A stretch of 64,000 nt of DNA from Montifringilla adamsi (Eukaryota > Chordata > Aves > Passeriformes > Passeridae). The notes beneath the pieces were generated by a model. The model saw only the letters and a program-made list of their open reading frames with translations, ran no database searches and was not told the DNA's origin. Positions 49,001 to 61,749 of this stretch are shown piece by piece (within the stretch, counting starts at the first letter, position 1; every line of letters starts with the position of its first letter). Made by a program: the position numbers and the translations under genes. The stretch lies in the NCBI GenBank assembly GCA_017590115.1, contig JAGGNK010011225.1:249387-313386 (forward strand), written 5' to 3'.

Positions 49001-52000
49001 TGTCCCATCACCCTTTCTCAAAGCTTACTCTGAGCCTGTTGTTTATACGGCTTCCCCAGAGAGGCAGAAAATACAAATTCATATCTATTTAGGTCAAGGT
49101 GGGACTTGAAGTGGGAAGAAGTGGGATCTCCCAACTGCTGGATGAATGCCACTAGACCAGAACAGAGTGTGCCAGCACCACAACATTGAATCTTGCATCC
49201 ATTTCTAAGTTTGAAATCCTGACAGGTCTGAGGTACAAAACATGGTGAAGTGCTCAGCAGTCTCCAGACTGGAGACATACTGGGCATGTCAAGGATATAA
49301 GACATATCAGGAACATCTTAACATTAGATGTTTAGAGTATACCCAATATCCAGAGACAAGTGGTTCTACCAGTATGTGATTCCAAGACCTCTATATTTTC
49401 TTAGCTTGGAAATAAATACCTTTACACTACAGGAATGCCCAAGCACTATCACCTTCCAAATCTAGAACACAGAGCAGCACACTATGAACAGAAAAGACAC
49501 CTATGGTACAATAATTCCAGCTTTTTTAATTAATAGCTGACCTGCTCAATGAGAGCATGGATACTGTAGAAAGAGAGAGAAACCTGATGATGGCATGAAG
49601 GTGTGCTAGAACCAAGAAAATACGGGCAAAGCTCTGCATACCTGGGGTCAAACTTTCCAAGCTGTCTCAACAGTTAAGTTTTGGTTTTCCCATATGGCAG
49701 TTTCACTTGTGCACATTACCTGTGCACCTGAGCTGGGAATGACTTCATTTGAATCCATTCCCATTCAAACTGCAGGCACAAACCCTGTGAAGACCATGAA
49801 TTACACCCTGGATTTTCCACAAATTTCTCTGCATGAGTAATCTTACATTTATATAAAAGCAGGCTTTTAATATCCTTTGCCAGACACCTACAGAAATTTC
49901 ATGGGTGTATGAGACAGACACATTTCATGACCCTTTAACTAATTACTGTGCCATTACTACCCTTGATGCTTTCTACATTTGCTGACCTCAGACTAAACTT
50001 ACATACCTCTCTTCACATGATTTCAGACTGAGGATGACTTTCCCCTCACATCCACTTTCATTTAACTCTGATCTGTCCCTTTTATGAAATTCTGAGTTGG
50101 TTTTCATAGAAATCTTATCTGAAATCAAAGCTCTGTTTCTATGCAATGCTTTGGGATACGGCCTTATCTCACGCCATTATTAAAAACAGAAAGCTCTTTT
50201 ATTCAGGTATATTTTTGACCTCTGCTCTTCTCTATTTGGAACAAAACCTTCAGCCACATGACCAAGAATAGAAGCAGCATCATTCAGTTCCCAATTCTAT
50301 ACTTTAACCGCTAGATGATGCTTCCTGTGAGTATATAAAATTTCATTTAAATGCAAAATCTCATTATGTTTGCTTACACTAACGAGGTGTTAATATTATT
50401 TTTTTTATATCCTGCCTTTCCTTGACCTCCCTAGTCCTCCAGGGCTTAGCAGATTTTCAAGGTCCGTTACAACAGTGGAAGAAGGTTCATGTGACTACTT
50501 GTCACTCAGCCTCTATGTTAAAGGTTCCCATAAAACAGCTGGGGACATTTATTACACCACAGTCAGCACTGCTTGAACAAAGCACTCCATGACTCTGTGT
50601 CAGGACAACAAAATTTCTGTCAATGCAGATATTCTGGAAAACAAGCAGAAAAATTTTGAGGGTATTACCACCAGCCAGGCACTCATATTATCCAAGGGTT
50701 CAGCACTTTCAATATGTAATGAAATATCCAAAAGTACTTTTTTTGCAACCACACGTATAGAATGGGATGCATTCCACAAACAGAGGACACTACATTTGTA
50801 TAAAATAGTGTTAAGACAGTCTCAATCCCAGCCCATCATAATTAAAATAAAAGAAAAACATCATGTGGTTCTGAAGATAAAGTTAGCAGGTTAAGAAGAT
50901 AAGGAGTTATTGTTAGTATATAGTGCTCTGCCAAGAAATTATCACTAACAAGAAATTAAGAAACAAGTAGAATTTAATAAAAGGCTCAATAAAAGTGGCT
51001 ATATTGCACATAAATCTATTGCAAAAGCTTTTAATAGTAAAACTATTACTTATTTGTGACTCTGGCTTATTAGGTAGGTTGTGAAGATGTTTTCTGAGTG
51101 CAGAAGGAAGGTAGAAGAAACATTCTATGCTCTACAAAAGCTTGGGTTCTATTTAAAAATTTTTTTCAACCAGAAATGGAGTATCTGAGGAAGAGCAATT
51201 GTAGTAAGTATCATTATCTTCTGAAAAACCAAAGCATCACAGACAATGTATTTGTTCAACAATATAACCATATGTTCATGTTCTTTTGATCATCAATAAT
51301 ATTAGCCAGCTAAGCTCCAAATTTGAACAGCACTTTAGTACCCAGGTTTTCACTGAGTTGGCAAACAGTCACCGTGAATGAAGTACTCACTGCACTGAGA
51401 GATGGTCAAAATTGGAATTTCTGTTCTGCAGGAAACTGACCCTTCAAAATTTGATGATGCTCTAAATCAGAAAGAATGTCACTACTTCAGAATTTCCCAT
51501 TAAACAAATGGCTTGAAGAAAAGAGATTTAGGAATCTAAAACAAAAGCATTCTGGTAATGACAAAACAATTTATTTTGATATGATTAATAGTCTTAATTT
51601 GATATGGTAAAAAGCTTTGCATTAATTGTATCTAAATGCTGTCTAAACCATTTGGATTACATTTGACGTCATCACAGTAACATGGTTAACATTAACACAC
51701 AATGTAGAAGGACAAAATAAAAAACTGGAATTACTAAACTTGAAGATTTTTATGGAACTGAAATAATTATTTCTGACAGTTCTCCATGGATATCTCCACT
51801 GTATCTGTTATAAAACCTTAACATATGACTAGCCTTCATTCACAGGTAATAAATAGAACAATCCTCCCTTTTTTTGCCCCAAAACAACTCGATCGAAAAA
51901 TGTTCAGAAAATTTCTGAAGGGAGTGGGAGTTCTGGCACTGACATCAATTAAGTCAGAACTTTTTTCACTGATTTCAGAATGACTACTTGTGTACTTGAA

Positions 52001-54693
52001 AACATGCGAACATAAATCCTCTATTGATCTGGAACCTTAACAACAAAACTTCAAAGGAAATGATCCCATCTAAATCCCAGCTGAGAGCATAAGGCAAGAC
52101 TCTTAAATATAGTGCACAGACTCTCAAAAAAGCAAAAGCATTTTCTAGCCAGATTCTGAGACCATTTTCCACTAATTTACATCATCTGGAACAACAGCAA
52201 AAATAGATTATTTCAAAATCAGTATGACCAGTCCACCAATTTTAAAGCGTCTTCAACCACAGGAAAAGAGTGACACTATTTTTATCATACACTTTAAGAA
52301 AAAAATCATTACTGTTACTGCATTATTAAAATCTGCATACTTATAAGGTAGTGATTTCCAACATGGAGACGATACTGTTCTCAACAGTCAAAACAATAAA
52401 ACTAAATCATGTGGTAAGATAAACAAGAGATTTCACCAAATGTGGGCAAATATGCCTCAGGCATCATCCATTATGTGCACATCTGCCCACAGAGCAGATT
52501 GCTATCATCTAGCGTTATCAAAAGGCTCCACGTATTTCTCAGGAAACAAGCACAAACACTCTCAATAAATCATGGTGCTAAATACATGTTCCTCCGTCAG
52601 TAAGACATTGTCTTCCACCTTGGTGGTGCCTGAGAGAATATATTTTTTTCCTGTGTGTGTGAATTCAGATAAAAAGAAGAGTTTATTCTCTTCCTCCCTC
52701 CTGCCTAATCCCTTGAACATGTGCTTTTGTCATGGTACAGGCAGGGCCTCATTGCCAAGCCCACCTACGTTGCCTGCCCCTTTTCTGATGGTACCTAGGA
52801 GACAAATTTCTTTCGATGTCCTCTGGCCTGGATATAAACATGAAGCTAGAGATCCTTACGTCATTTTTTCCCAGTATAGTCTAAACAACATCCCCCCTAC
52901 TGTAGCTGATGAAAGATTAACAACCATCTTGATCTACCTCTAAAATCAGCTGATACAAAGCAAAAGGTGTCTTAATTTCCAACAATAGAAAAGCATATTT
53001 AAGGGAAAGTAGAAAACAATATTTCAAGCACCAATCATGCAACACAAATGACTGCCAAATGGCATTAAAATTTTCAGAATGATCACTTAAAAGCCACTTT
53101 GTTTTCTTTAAATGAATGTTTATTTTTGGTACATTAACTCAGTATTTTTGGTATCAGTAGGTGGAACACATACTTTAATTTAAACCTCATAAGACTATTA
53201 GCCAGAGCTTTGCAACTGCATTCATCTAAATAGATGACTGTATATAATAATACTGCAGTACAACCTTGCTTAGCTTTCAAAATAAATTTGCAAAGGGAGT
53301 AGATTACGCTGAGGATAATCAGTGTGACAAGCAGGGATTTTTTTTAATCTCGATGACTAAACCAAATTTGTTACGTTAAGTAACCTGGGCAACCAAATGG
53401 AATTTGAACCCTTCTTCCAGGTACAGCAATATAGTTGGAAACAAAGCTGTGCCATGAAGCAGATTACCCAACTAAAGTAGTTCTGCCAACCCTATTAAAA
53501 CCAGCCAGAGTGACAGAACTGTGTTCCCAGAGTGAATACACCATAGAAATGGAAAAGGAGCTGTCCCAAGTGCCAAGGACTTTAGTTCAAGTCCCAGACA
53601 TTACTATGGAAGAACCTGCATGGATCCCACTGGATCTCTATTAGAACTATGGCAGCCAAAAACAAGACAAAACAGAGATGGGGAGCAAGTAGGCACCCAC
53701 TGAAATGCGAGGCTAAGGACCTCCTCTCCATGTTGACCAATGTGATGCACCATTTTGACAATGCAATTCCACTTTAGATGGATTAGAGGTTCTCCAATCC
53801 TCATTTAAGTATTTTTGGATATTGTTAGTGAATTTTCCATGTTTTAAATAATCAATAAATGATCAAGCACCTTGCTCTATCAATGCAAATTTTTACCTAT
53901 GTTTATTAATAATGTCTATTGACAGCAAAAGCATGTAAGGTGCTCAACAACGAGAATTAGTGGCTTGGTAGAATATGCGAAAGGTTCGCTAGAAACTCAT
54001 GGCTAATGGCCAGAGGTCAACATTACCACAAGCATAAAACTAGAGTAACTGCAAGAATGATTCCAGGCCAATTAAGGTTCAGTAAACATTTAGCATCTCT
54101 GGGTTCCTTATGGTTTTTATTAAGCCAGAATGTAAGCTTTATGCATATAATTCTGTACCATTTTTTCCTTTATGCTTAAAATAAGAAGCTTCTCCCTAAA
54201 GGTCTCCCAAGGTCTGAATCTTTCACTACATTTAATCACTTTTGCTGTCTTTCCTTCTTCTTAACAGCAATTTTGCCTGAGTACTCCTGGGACTGGTGTT
54301 GCATTACAGATTCATCAATGATTTGCTGCTTACTCTACATTATCCCACAAGTGCTGAGACAAACAGTTCCTTGCCAGGATCAAATAATCTTCCATATTTG
54401 CCTGCAGTTTAAAATCTTGTTAATGTTGACACTTCTGATGAAAGCTCGACATCACCACTGGAACGTGTAAAACCTGCAGGCTTTGGTGACTGCCACATAA
54501 ACAGGTACCCAGGGCACAAGGTTTTTTCTAGGTCCTCTATTTGTCCACAGGGACATAATCAATTTAAGCAACATCCTTACCAGAAATGACGTCACATAGA
54601 ACAGCTAACACAGCCTGTCTGTCTGGAGATGATGCTGCTGATGAGTGACAAAAGACTGCTTGCTAAACCAGCCGTGTCTGAGGATTTTGCTCT
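49001..54693. other. Non-coding AT-rich stretch, no gene seen
   Basis: I recognise no gene or complete repeat. A plus-strand open frame of about 69 codons at 53435-53644 has a protein-like, uninterrupted charged/hydrophobic mix, but it matches no family I know and is not claimed. Around 53370-53430 the wording TTAAGTAACCTGGGCAACC...GGAATTTGAACCC is faintly like ancient MIR-type repeats. Confidence 0.5.
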
Positions 54694-54752
54694 AAAGTCA
54701 ATTAACTTTAATGGCAAAACTCCAAATTGCTTCAACGATCTTTGGACCAAGC
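54694..54752 (+). repeat. Second copy of the 'AAGTCAATGGCAAAACTCC' old repeat
   Basis: The words AAAGTCAATTAACTTTAATGG, CAAAACTCCAAATTGCTTCA and ATCTTTGGACCAAGC align in order with the same old avian/reptilian repeat pattern seen at 25067-25112. The inverted arms are more decayed here, while the central CAAAACTCC block is intact. It is non-coding and appears to be a remnant of an ancient dispersed family. Confidence 0.55.
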
Positions 54753-55639
54753 TCAATAAGAACTAATTAGGTCTCCATTCCAAAGGTTAGTAAAAATTAT
54801 CAATGGATTTTTGTTTATTTGTTTTTAACATTCGACAAGAGGGTCTTTTTTAGTTATTTAGAACTGACAGAGTTAGGAAAGTCTCAAGTTATTAAAAAAT
54901 TTAACTTTAGGTACACAAGTAAAAGAATTTTACACACTGTGCAAATGTACTCCACTTCATGGGGACAAAGGAAAAAAATTTAGTGACACCTGTGATTTAG
55001 TTCTGTGGTATTTACTACACTCCACAGCCTTACCAAACCTTGCAGGTGTGTAACATGAGTACAGCTAGGTTCATTGTCTATAGCTTCCAGTTCTGACAAC
55101 AAAGTCTAGGACCAGGACTAGACTTTTCAGAACTCATCCCACTCCCTCTGCTAAAAACTCTTGACACTGCAGAAGACTGTATGTCTGAAAAACTTACCAC
55201 AGAAGAGAAGATACTTGAAGAAAGACTGTGATGAAGGTTCCTCATGTGGGAGCGATACCACAGCAAATGCCTCTGCAGTCTCGGCACTTTGTAAGGCACA
55301 TTTATTCTGTCAGCCGATCATCACCTGCAAACCAAAATAAGAAATACCCAAAATGTGAAAGTCACAAATCAGACCAAAATCATTTATATCATGATTTTCC
55401 TCCTACTTTTCCTTCCTTTCTTCACCTGGAAATGGCAGGAAATACTTGAAGTTTAATGTACAACAAATATAACCTAATCAAATTGCATTCATAGCATAGA
55501 AGACAGGAATCAGAGATGTACTTCTTCACTATGGTCAGAAAACAAAATTATTTAACTTGAAATGCAGGGCTCAAAAAAAGACCTAAATTCCATCTTTGGG
55601 TACTTGAGTCCAATTCTGTCTGGCACTAATAAAACGTCA
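54753..55639. other. Non-coding flank of the LTR block, nothing identified
   Basis: AT-rich unique-looking sequence with no recognisable gene or repeat. It ends with ACTAATAAAACGTCA just before the GC-rich LTR-like block, so it may include the insertion flank. Confidence 0.55.
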
Positions 55640-55860
55640 TGTCATTTGCTGGAAGAACAAGGCCTGCACTTTTGCTGCTGAGCTCTCCACGTCCTTTCAG
55701 GACAGTCCCGGCCAGCACCAGCACGGCTAGCCGTGGGGGAACACCCTCCTGCTCCTCACGGGCCGGGAGAGCGGCTAAGCTTTCGCCTTCGCAGGAGAGA
55801 CACTGGGCAGCAGCAGCAGAAGTAATGAGAGCGGACTCCAGCTGCGGGCAGCAACCCAGG

Positions 55861-55866
55861 TTTATC
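55861..55866 (-). promoter_or_regulatory. Possible LTR polyadenylation signal GATAAA
   Basis: On the minus strand this reads GATAAA, a weaker variant of AATAAA, lying about 70 bases downstream of the TATA-like box. That spacing fits a short retroviral R region. It is only meaningful if the surrounding block is an LTR. Confidence 0.35.
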
Positions 55867-55932
55867 GATTCCTCAAAAGAGACCTCACCCCACACCAACC
55901 ACCTGAAAACCCCAAGATGAGGCTTGCAAGGG

Positions 55933-55939
55933 TTTTTAA
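55933..55939 (-). promoter_or_regulatory. Possible LTR TATA-like box TTAAAAA
   Basis: On the minus strand, TTAAAAA follows a C-rich block and inverted CCAAT boxes, the usual order of an LTR U3 promoter. Transcription would start roughly 25-30 bases further on, near 55905, heading toward lower coordinates. Confidence 0.4.
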
Positions 55940-56557
55940 GGAGGGGAGGAAACAGGGGAGGAGCTGGTCGTCAGGCCAATGGGAGCGCAGAGGGGAGTGG
56001 GGAAAAGGAGGATGACATACAGGGATTACCAATGGGGATTGCTTTGGGGAGGGGCCCTGGCCCCTGAACCAATCACTCGATGCCCTGACTAGAAATTTCT
56101 GGAGAAAGAGGATGGGTCGCTGAGTGATGGACAGGGTACCAGGGAGGGATTAGGGAAAGGATACATAGGTTTCTAGGGTAACAGGGGAGTGGGTAAGGTG
56201 ATTGACAACAGAAGGGATGGAGGAGATAACTGGGCAGAACCATTTCAACAGGAGTACAACGGAACAGCCCAACATACAACTTGGCATAACTAAAACATAC
56301 AAAAACACAACACAACATTCTAAAAACCTAGTTATATGAGGAGAGGAGAGTCTGTCTTCGTGGCATGGTGGAGGAGATGAGAGAAAAGTCATAGTTCACA
56401 TCCTCACATGGTGCATACAAAGGCAGAGGCCCAGAAAACTCTTCCTGGGGACAGGGACTGCCCTTCTTTCTCCCTGATAAGGACTAACCCCCCGGAAATA
56501 CAAGGGAGTAAAGGAGGGGGATTGCTCCCCTCTCCTCCATCTCCCATCCACCTTGCA

Positions 56558-56991
56558 GTCACAAAATTAATAAAGTCAAATTAATTCTGGCACAGAGATT
56601 TTCCACAGGCTTCCCCACCTGCCCTTTTGCCAGAGGCCTTGTCAGCTGAAATGTGTGCCTACTCTGTACCTGCTCCATGTCAAAGCCACTCACTGTCTTA
56701 AAGCAGATGAGACACCAGGATACAGTTATGATGTGCTGAAGGTAACTGGATGGAAGTCAGGGTGAACACAGGAATATGCATGCACATCACTTGTTCTGTG
56801 TTTGGACACAAACTCTTGGCAACCACGTTTGGTCTGATGTGATGGGCTGAGGGCTGGGCTGCAGTTCACATTCTGCTGCAGAGATTTAGGCTGACTGCAT
56901 AGCTCTGGTGTTTAGAAGCAGTGACACTTGACTTGAGCTGAAGACAATGAAGATGTGAGCAAACAGCTTTTTTGAAAATCAGTTTCTCAAC
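56558..56991. other. Short unassigned spacer between LTR and CR1
   Basis: No coding or repeat identity was recognised. It includes the right-hand TCTGGCAC (56586-56593) that pairs with the one at 55619. Confidence 0.5.
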
Positions 56992-57180
56992 AGTCACAGA
57001 GTCATAGAACCATAGAATGGTTTAGTTTGGAAGGGACCTTAAAAATCATTGAGTTTCAATCCCTCTGACATGGGCAGAGACATCTTCCAGTAGACCAGGC
57101 TTCTCTAAGCCCCCATCTAACCTGGCTTTGAACTTTCACAGGAATGGGGCACTCAAAACTTCTCTGGGCAAGGTCTTGTA
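56992..57180 (-). mobile_element. CR1 LINE 3' end fragment, reverse orientation
   Basis: It begins with CAGAGTCATAGAACCATAG and AATGGTTTAGTTTGGAAGGG, then ACCTTAAAAATCATTGAG, the reverse complement of the CR1 3' tail. Further in, CAGAGACATCTTCCAGTAGA, CAGGCTTCTCTAAGCCCC, ACCTGGCTTTGAAC and CACTTCTCTGGGCAA-like words correspond to the upstream part of the CR1 3' region. About 190 bases are retained. It is 5'-truncated and non-functional. The terminal octamer repeat CATAGAA(C)CATAGAAT is recognisable. Confidence 0.9.
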
Positions 57181-58570
57181 ATAACACTGAGCAACAGTTA
57201 CTCAGATTTCAAATTAACAGACAGACAATAAAAATATTTTGGATTAATATGAAGAAAAATTGGAAGAGCATAGATGCACTATATCTCTGTGCCAAGTCCA
57301 GACTAAAGTCTCAATTAGGATGTGTAAGCATCTTTGCAACCTGTGTGAAAAATAATAACAAAACTGGCATTAAACTATGCCCAGTCAGTCGGAATGATCC
57401 ATAATGTGGAAGTTTTTAACAAGCTGCTGCCCAACATTTTTGGCATGTTTTAAAACAAGTCATCCTGATCAGCCCTGTAGAGGCGAGTGCTTCTAAACTT
57501 AATGATTCTCCAAAGAGGAAAAGGCATAAAGATTTAGCAACTCAGTAGACATGACTGCACAGACCTCTGCTGCCAGCTTGGAAATGATAAATGATTTGTT
57601 AATAGAGAAGCTTTTTTTTGTATTATTTTTTGCCAATGAAGTGAAAACAGAGCATTGATTAAGCAATCCAAGCTGAGAAAATACCATCCAAATTGGATGA
57701 GAGCTTTCAGAACCAGCAGCTTCAGGTTTCAAGGCTTTGAAATACAACTTCTGCTTGTTGCTTGATGCTTAAAGATACCTATCCTGGAGCCTCAGACAGT
57801 AATTGATGTCAACCTGACACTGTAGTTCACAGACAAATTTCAGTTGTGTGGGCCATGCCACATGCACAACACTTGTGTGAAAAAATGCCTTCTGTCTCAA
57901 ATGCTACAAACTGAGAGAAAGGATTAATAGAGACATCAACAAAAAAGTTCTCTGCACAAATAGAGTATGGCCGAAGAATACCAATAGCCCAGCATGCTCC
58001 TGACTCAAAATCAACCTTCTCTTCCACCTGTCAGATGAAATCATTTGTACAAAAATTCAGGCGGAGCCTTTCACTCACAGTATTAGGTTTCTGCACAGCT
58101 AAAATTCTAAACTTACATCCTGTGGAATAATTTTACCAAAGTCACCATATGTATTCCACAGTAAATAAAAACTAGCTGTCTAGAGGTAATTAAAATATTT
58201 TCAGGTCTTTTCCTCTTGTAGGAAAGAATTAAATTTTCCAGGGGAGCTTTAAATACAAGCTTTGGCACCCACAGATATTAAAGTTTGAGTGACTCATATT
58301 CTTATTCCCTTGTGTCGCTACATTACTAGACTGTATTTCCCTCAATTCATCACAGAATAGGCTATGTCCACAGCCATAAAGCAGAGATAGTGGCATGTCA
58401 TGGAGCACTAAGTCCAAACAGGAAAACAGGCCCCTAAGTAGAAAAGGAGCGATAAGCATCTAAATTGTCATACTCAGAAGGCATTATGGAGACTTATTTA
58501 AATTAAAATATGTATAAATTTTTAAGTTCAATGTTTGGTGTCTGGGGAGGGGGGATTATTAAAATAAACT

Positions 58571-58594
58571 TGCAAAAAAACATGCAAAAAAACA
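58571..58594. repeat. Exact 12-bp tandem duplication
   Basis: TGCAAAAAAACA is repeated twice head to tail without mismatch. It is a simple A-rich slippage product. Confidence 0.8.
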
Positions 58595-59089
58595 TGCCCT
58601 TTCACTAAAAATACCCTAACACACCCATAAAAAACTGCTACAATGAAAAATTTTCACCTTAATCAGGTCAGTTTGCCTGGACAACTGCTGGGTAAATAGC
58701 TATGCCATTCTATTTGTATTGCAGCTTATGCTCCAGAGCTCAGAAAAATCAACACAGGCATATATGCTTATTTTTAACAGACAAGCATTGAAAGAAATGG
58801 TATGGGGTTTTTTTCAACTAGCAATCTATGTATTTTATGCATCCAAAAATTAAACCAGTTATTTTTGTGTGTCTGGATTTTAAATCAACACCCATCATTT
58901 TACAGCCTGTTAACAAATGGATTGTCCCTGATGTACCAGAATTGCTGTCCTGAAAAGTTCATGCACGACTACAAATCCTAAGGCTAAGATCCTGTTTTCT
59001 GAAAATATTGCTCAGAAAACAAGCACAGATACGGGAAGGAGCAAATTTCCCTTACCATGAATTATCAGCCCTATTTAACCTTCTTCCTT

Positions 59090-59125
59090 AAAAAAAAAAA
59101 AAAAAAAAAAAACACCAAAAAAAAA
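59090..59125. repeat. Poly-A tract (23 A) plus second A run
   Basis: A run of 23 A, the longest homopolymer in the window, is followed by CACC and a 9-A run. It could be the tail of a retroposed transcript, but no retrocopy was recognised before it. Confidence 0.9.
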
Positions 59126-59469
59126 TACAAACAACAAACCTCAAAACACTAAGAATAAGAGAACAAATATTTGTGTTGATTGTTTTAGAAAAGAAACTGA
59201 GGAAAAAACATTATCAGTGATAAAATTATTTGTATTTTTTTGTTGCTGTTGAAATGAATTACTGAGCACAAGATTTGTTGAGTAAGTAACTGCAACACTG
59301 GTGCCAGGGGAGACCTTTTTGTAGGACTCTTTGCAACACTGTGGTGGTACCTCAAATTCTGTTCATAGTCTGAGTAGCATCTTGATCGGATTTTCCTTGA
59401 AATTCCTTAATATAACATTATACAAGCACTTTTACGGGATTTGTTGTTCTTCTTTTTGGAAATTGTACA

Positions 59470-59690
59470 GTCATAGAAGGAATCATAGAATGGTCTGTGT
59501 TGGAAGGGATCTGAAAGATCATCTGGTCCCAACTCCCCTCCCCTGCCCTTGCCCTGGACAGGAAGACCTCTCACTAGACAAGGCTGCTGAAGGCCTTGAA
59601 CACTGCCATGTTTGTACCTCCCTGGACAACCTGTTCCAGTGTCTCACCACCCTGACGGTAAGGAATTTCTTCATAATTACAGTTATACAA
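59470..59690 (-). mobile_element. CR1 LINE 3' end with C-terminal ORF2 remnant, reverse orientation
   Basis: It starts GTCATAGAAGGAATCATAG and AATGGTCTGTGTTGGAAGGG, then ATCTGAAAGATCATCTGG, the inverted CR1 tail. On the minus strand the inner part still translates as FLTVRVVRHWNRLSREV, which matches the extreme C-terminal end of the CR1 ORF2 polyprotein (family form close to 'FFTVRVVKHWNRLPREV'). The 3' untranslated part, with its CCCTTGCCCTGGACAGG-like block, follows. The element is 5'-truncated just inside the ORF, lacks endonuclease and RT, and cannot move by itself. Of the four CR1 tails in the window it keeps the most readable coding trace. Confidence 0.92.
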
Positions 59691-61749
59691 AAAACTACTT
59701 CTTTCCAAATAGAGTAGAGAGTTTCACTGCCTGAGAGGGAAGTAATAGCTCTATACATACATGAAATGACACACTTCAAAAGAGAATTCTGCTTCCATTT
59801 TTTTCTATGACCCAGGATCCTGCTTTGATGTGAAGCTGACATATCAGGTAAGTACTGAAACATACAGATTCCTCACTAACCTCTTCTGAATCTTTCTGAC
59901 AAACATTCACAGAAGTGACATTCCAGCTGACTTTTATCAGTCAAACATAGATTCACTAATGCTGCTGATGTAGTTATGTATGAAAGAGATTTGAAGAGGG
60001 TTTTTTTTTTCATTCTCACAGCAAAAAGTTACACTACTCAAAGTAGTTGTGTCCACTTAAAAAAAAAACCCTGGTTTTTTCATTAACTCGTTATTTTAAA
60101 TACATTTCATAATTTATTTGTAGTGGAAAAAGGATTTATAAGTAGAAACCACAGGAGAGCCATAATTCAGGTCACATTTCTGCAGCTCACCAGCTAATCT
60201 GAAAATCTAAATCTACTGAGACTTTCTGACATCTTCTCAGAACTGTGCATCATATTACTTATGAATAGACTCAATTCAAAAGAAAGCTTTTAGAATAACA
60301 AAAAATATTTTCTGCATTGTCATCTACTTCTTTGTTCAGCCTGTTCATCTCTTTTGCTCAATATTTGCAAATTCACAAATTGGGTTTTGACCCATCCACT
60401 ACCTCCTCCCTGTAACAGATTAATGGCTAATGCATAATCTCTCTGGAGTGGCTATAATATGCAATGGCTGCAGTAGAGAACATACCACACTTTCAACTTT
60501 TACCAATTGCTTTGTGTATGGTGACAGATTATTAAAGTGAAACAGTAGGAAGATAAATGAAATTTTGTCTCCTTTCATTCCCAGTGTCCTATTGAAATTT
60601 CCTATTCCTACTAACAACTGTAGTGGATGAAAATAGGAAAAAAACATTCCTGCAACTGAGAGACTGAGAAATCAAGGGGACTGGGTGCAGCTGCTGGTTG
60701 TGCCCCAGATGAGTGACACTGGCTTCTTTCCCACCTTTCACAAATAATGTTTGCTTCCTTTGGCACTGAATTTATTTTACATATTTCAGTTGCAAGCTCT
60801 CTGGGGCACAGTCAGCTCCTAAATATGCTTTTCTGCTGTTAGTGCAACACAGCCATGACACATCTTGAGACCTAACAAAAATCCAAGTAAAAAGTAGTTA
60901 ACAAGGATTTTTTTTCCGTGCAACAATTCTGTTCTGTGAAAGACCATTTTCCCAAGCACTCAGAAGAGTACTTGTACAGCTGCAGATCACCAGTGTTCCA
61001 AAAGAAAATCTAATAATACTTAAAAGACAGAAATAAAACATGAGTCGATTGGCAAAAAGGCTATTAGAGAAATACTGGGCACCTGAACAAATCCCTGCAT
61101 CCTTCAGTTTCCAAGCAGTTTCATCTTCCAAAGCATTTTGCATTCCTTTTGATACTGCATGTGTATCCCTTAAACAGCTTTTACAGCACAGCTAAAAAAG
61201 CCTCCACTGTGAAAAAATGCTGTACCTGGTGAAAGTACTTCAAGGAATGTAGACCCTAATCTGCAACCCTTTTCTCTCACAAATAATCTTCATAGCTTTG
61301 ATTCTGACAAGAGTAGGATTATTCATATGAGAGAGAAGAAAGGTAGGCATGGGAACTTAAGAATTGCACTAACATAGTAAAGCATGGCAAAATGACAATA
61401 AAAATGGCATTTAAACTCTCTCAAGTTATGCCTATTCTATAGTACAGAAAAGAGACAGTAAATTGAACAAGTAGCTTTTACAAAACTGCAGCCAGACACC
61501 AAAAAAATTGAGGTACTGGAAATAAGCAGAGTTCACACAACGCCAGAAGTACTATCCAAAAGCTAGAAACTTCTGAGAAGTCAGGAATTACAAAGATAAA
61601 GTTTGAACTCCCATGAACTTAACTGACTTCTGTCCTGCAAAGAATATTAAAGCACATAGTAAAAGGCTCTTTGGTAGTATAAATAGGAAAAAAAAAATCC
61701 ACAAGGAAAAATGCTGTGCCACTGTGGAGGAAGAATGGAAAAGAAATTA
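59691..61749. other. Non-coding AT-rich stretch, no gene seen
   Basis: Runs of T near 60001 and of A near 60060 are the only simple features. No exon, RNA gene or transposon could be named. The last few hundred bases may already belong to the decayed LINE that follows. Confidence 0.55.

Larger units (their letters stand above)
55640..56557 (-). mobile_element. Probable solo LTR of an endogenous retrovirus, minus orientation
   Basis: A GC- and CpG-rich island abruptly replaces AT-rich DNA. Read on the minus strand it has promoter order: ATTGG (inverted CCAAT) boxes at about 56070, 56032 and 55976, a CTCCTCCCC block, TTAAAAA as a TATA-like box (55933-55939), then about 70 bases later GATAAA as a possible poly(A) signal (55861-55866), then a GC-rich U5-like segment. 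With the boundaries given, the ends are TG...CA on the minus strand and GTCA flanks both sides, a 4-base candidate target duplication. Boundaries are tentative: an alternative 8-base repeat TCTGGCAC flanks at 55619 and 56586. No retroviral gene or primer-binding site was recognised nearby, so it is best read as a solo LTR left by recombination. Confidence 0.6.
57181..59469. other. Non-coding stretch with low-complexity tracts, no gene seen
   Basis: It contains a 12-base tandem TGCAAAAAAACA x2 at 58571-58594 and the long A tract at 59090-59112. No exon, RNA gene or transposon was supported. Confidence 0.6.

Noticed and set aside
55640..55900. 93-codon plus-strand open frame in the GC-rich block
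   Set aside because: It lies inside the probable LTR and is best explained by low stop density in GC-rich DNA.
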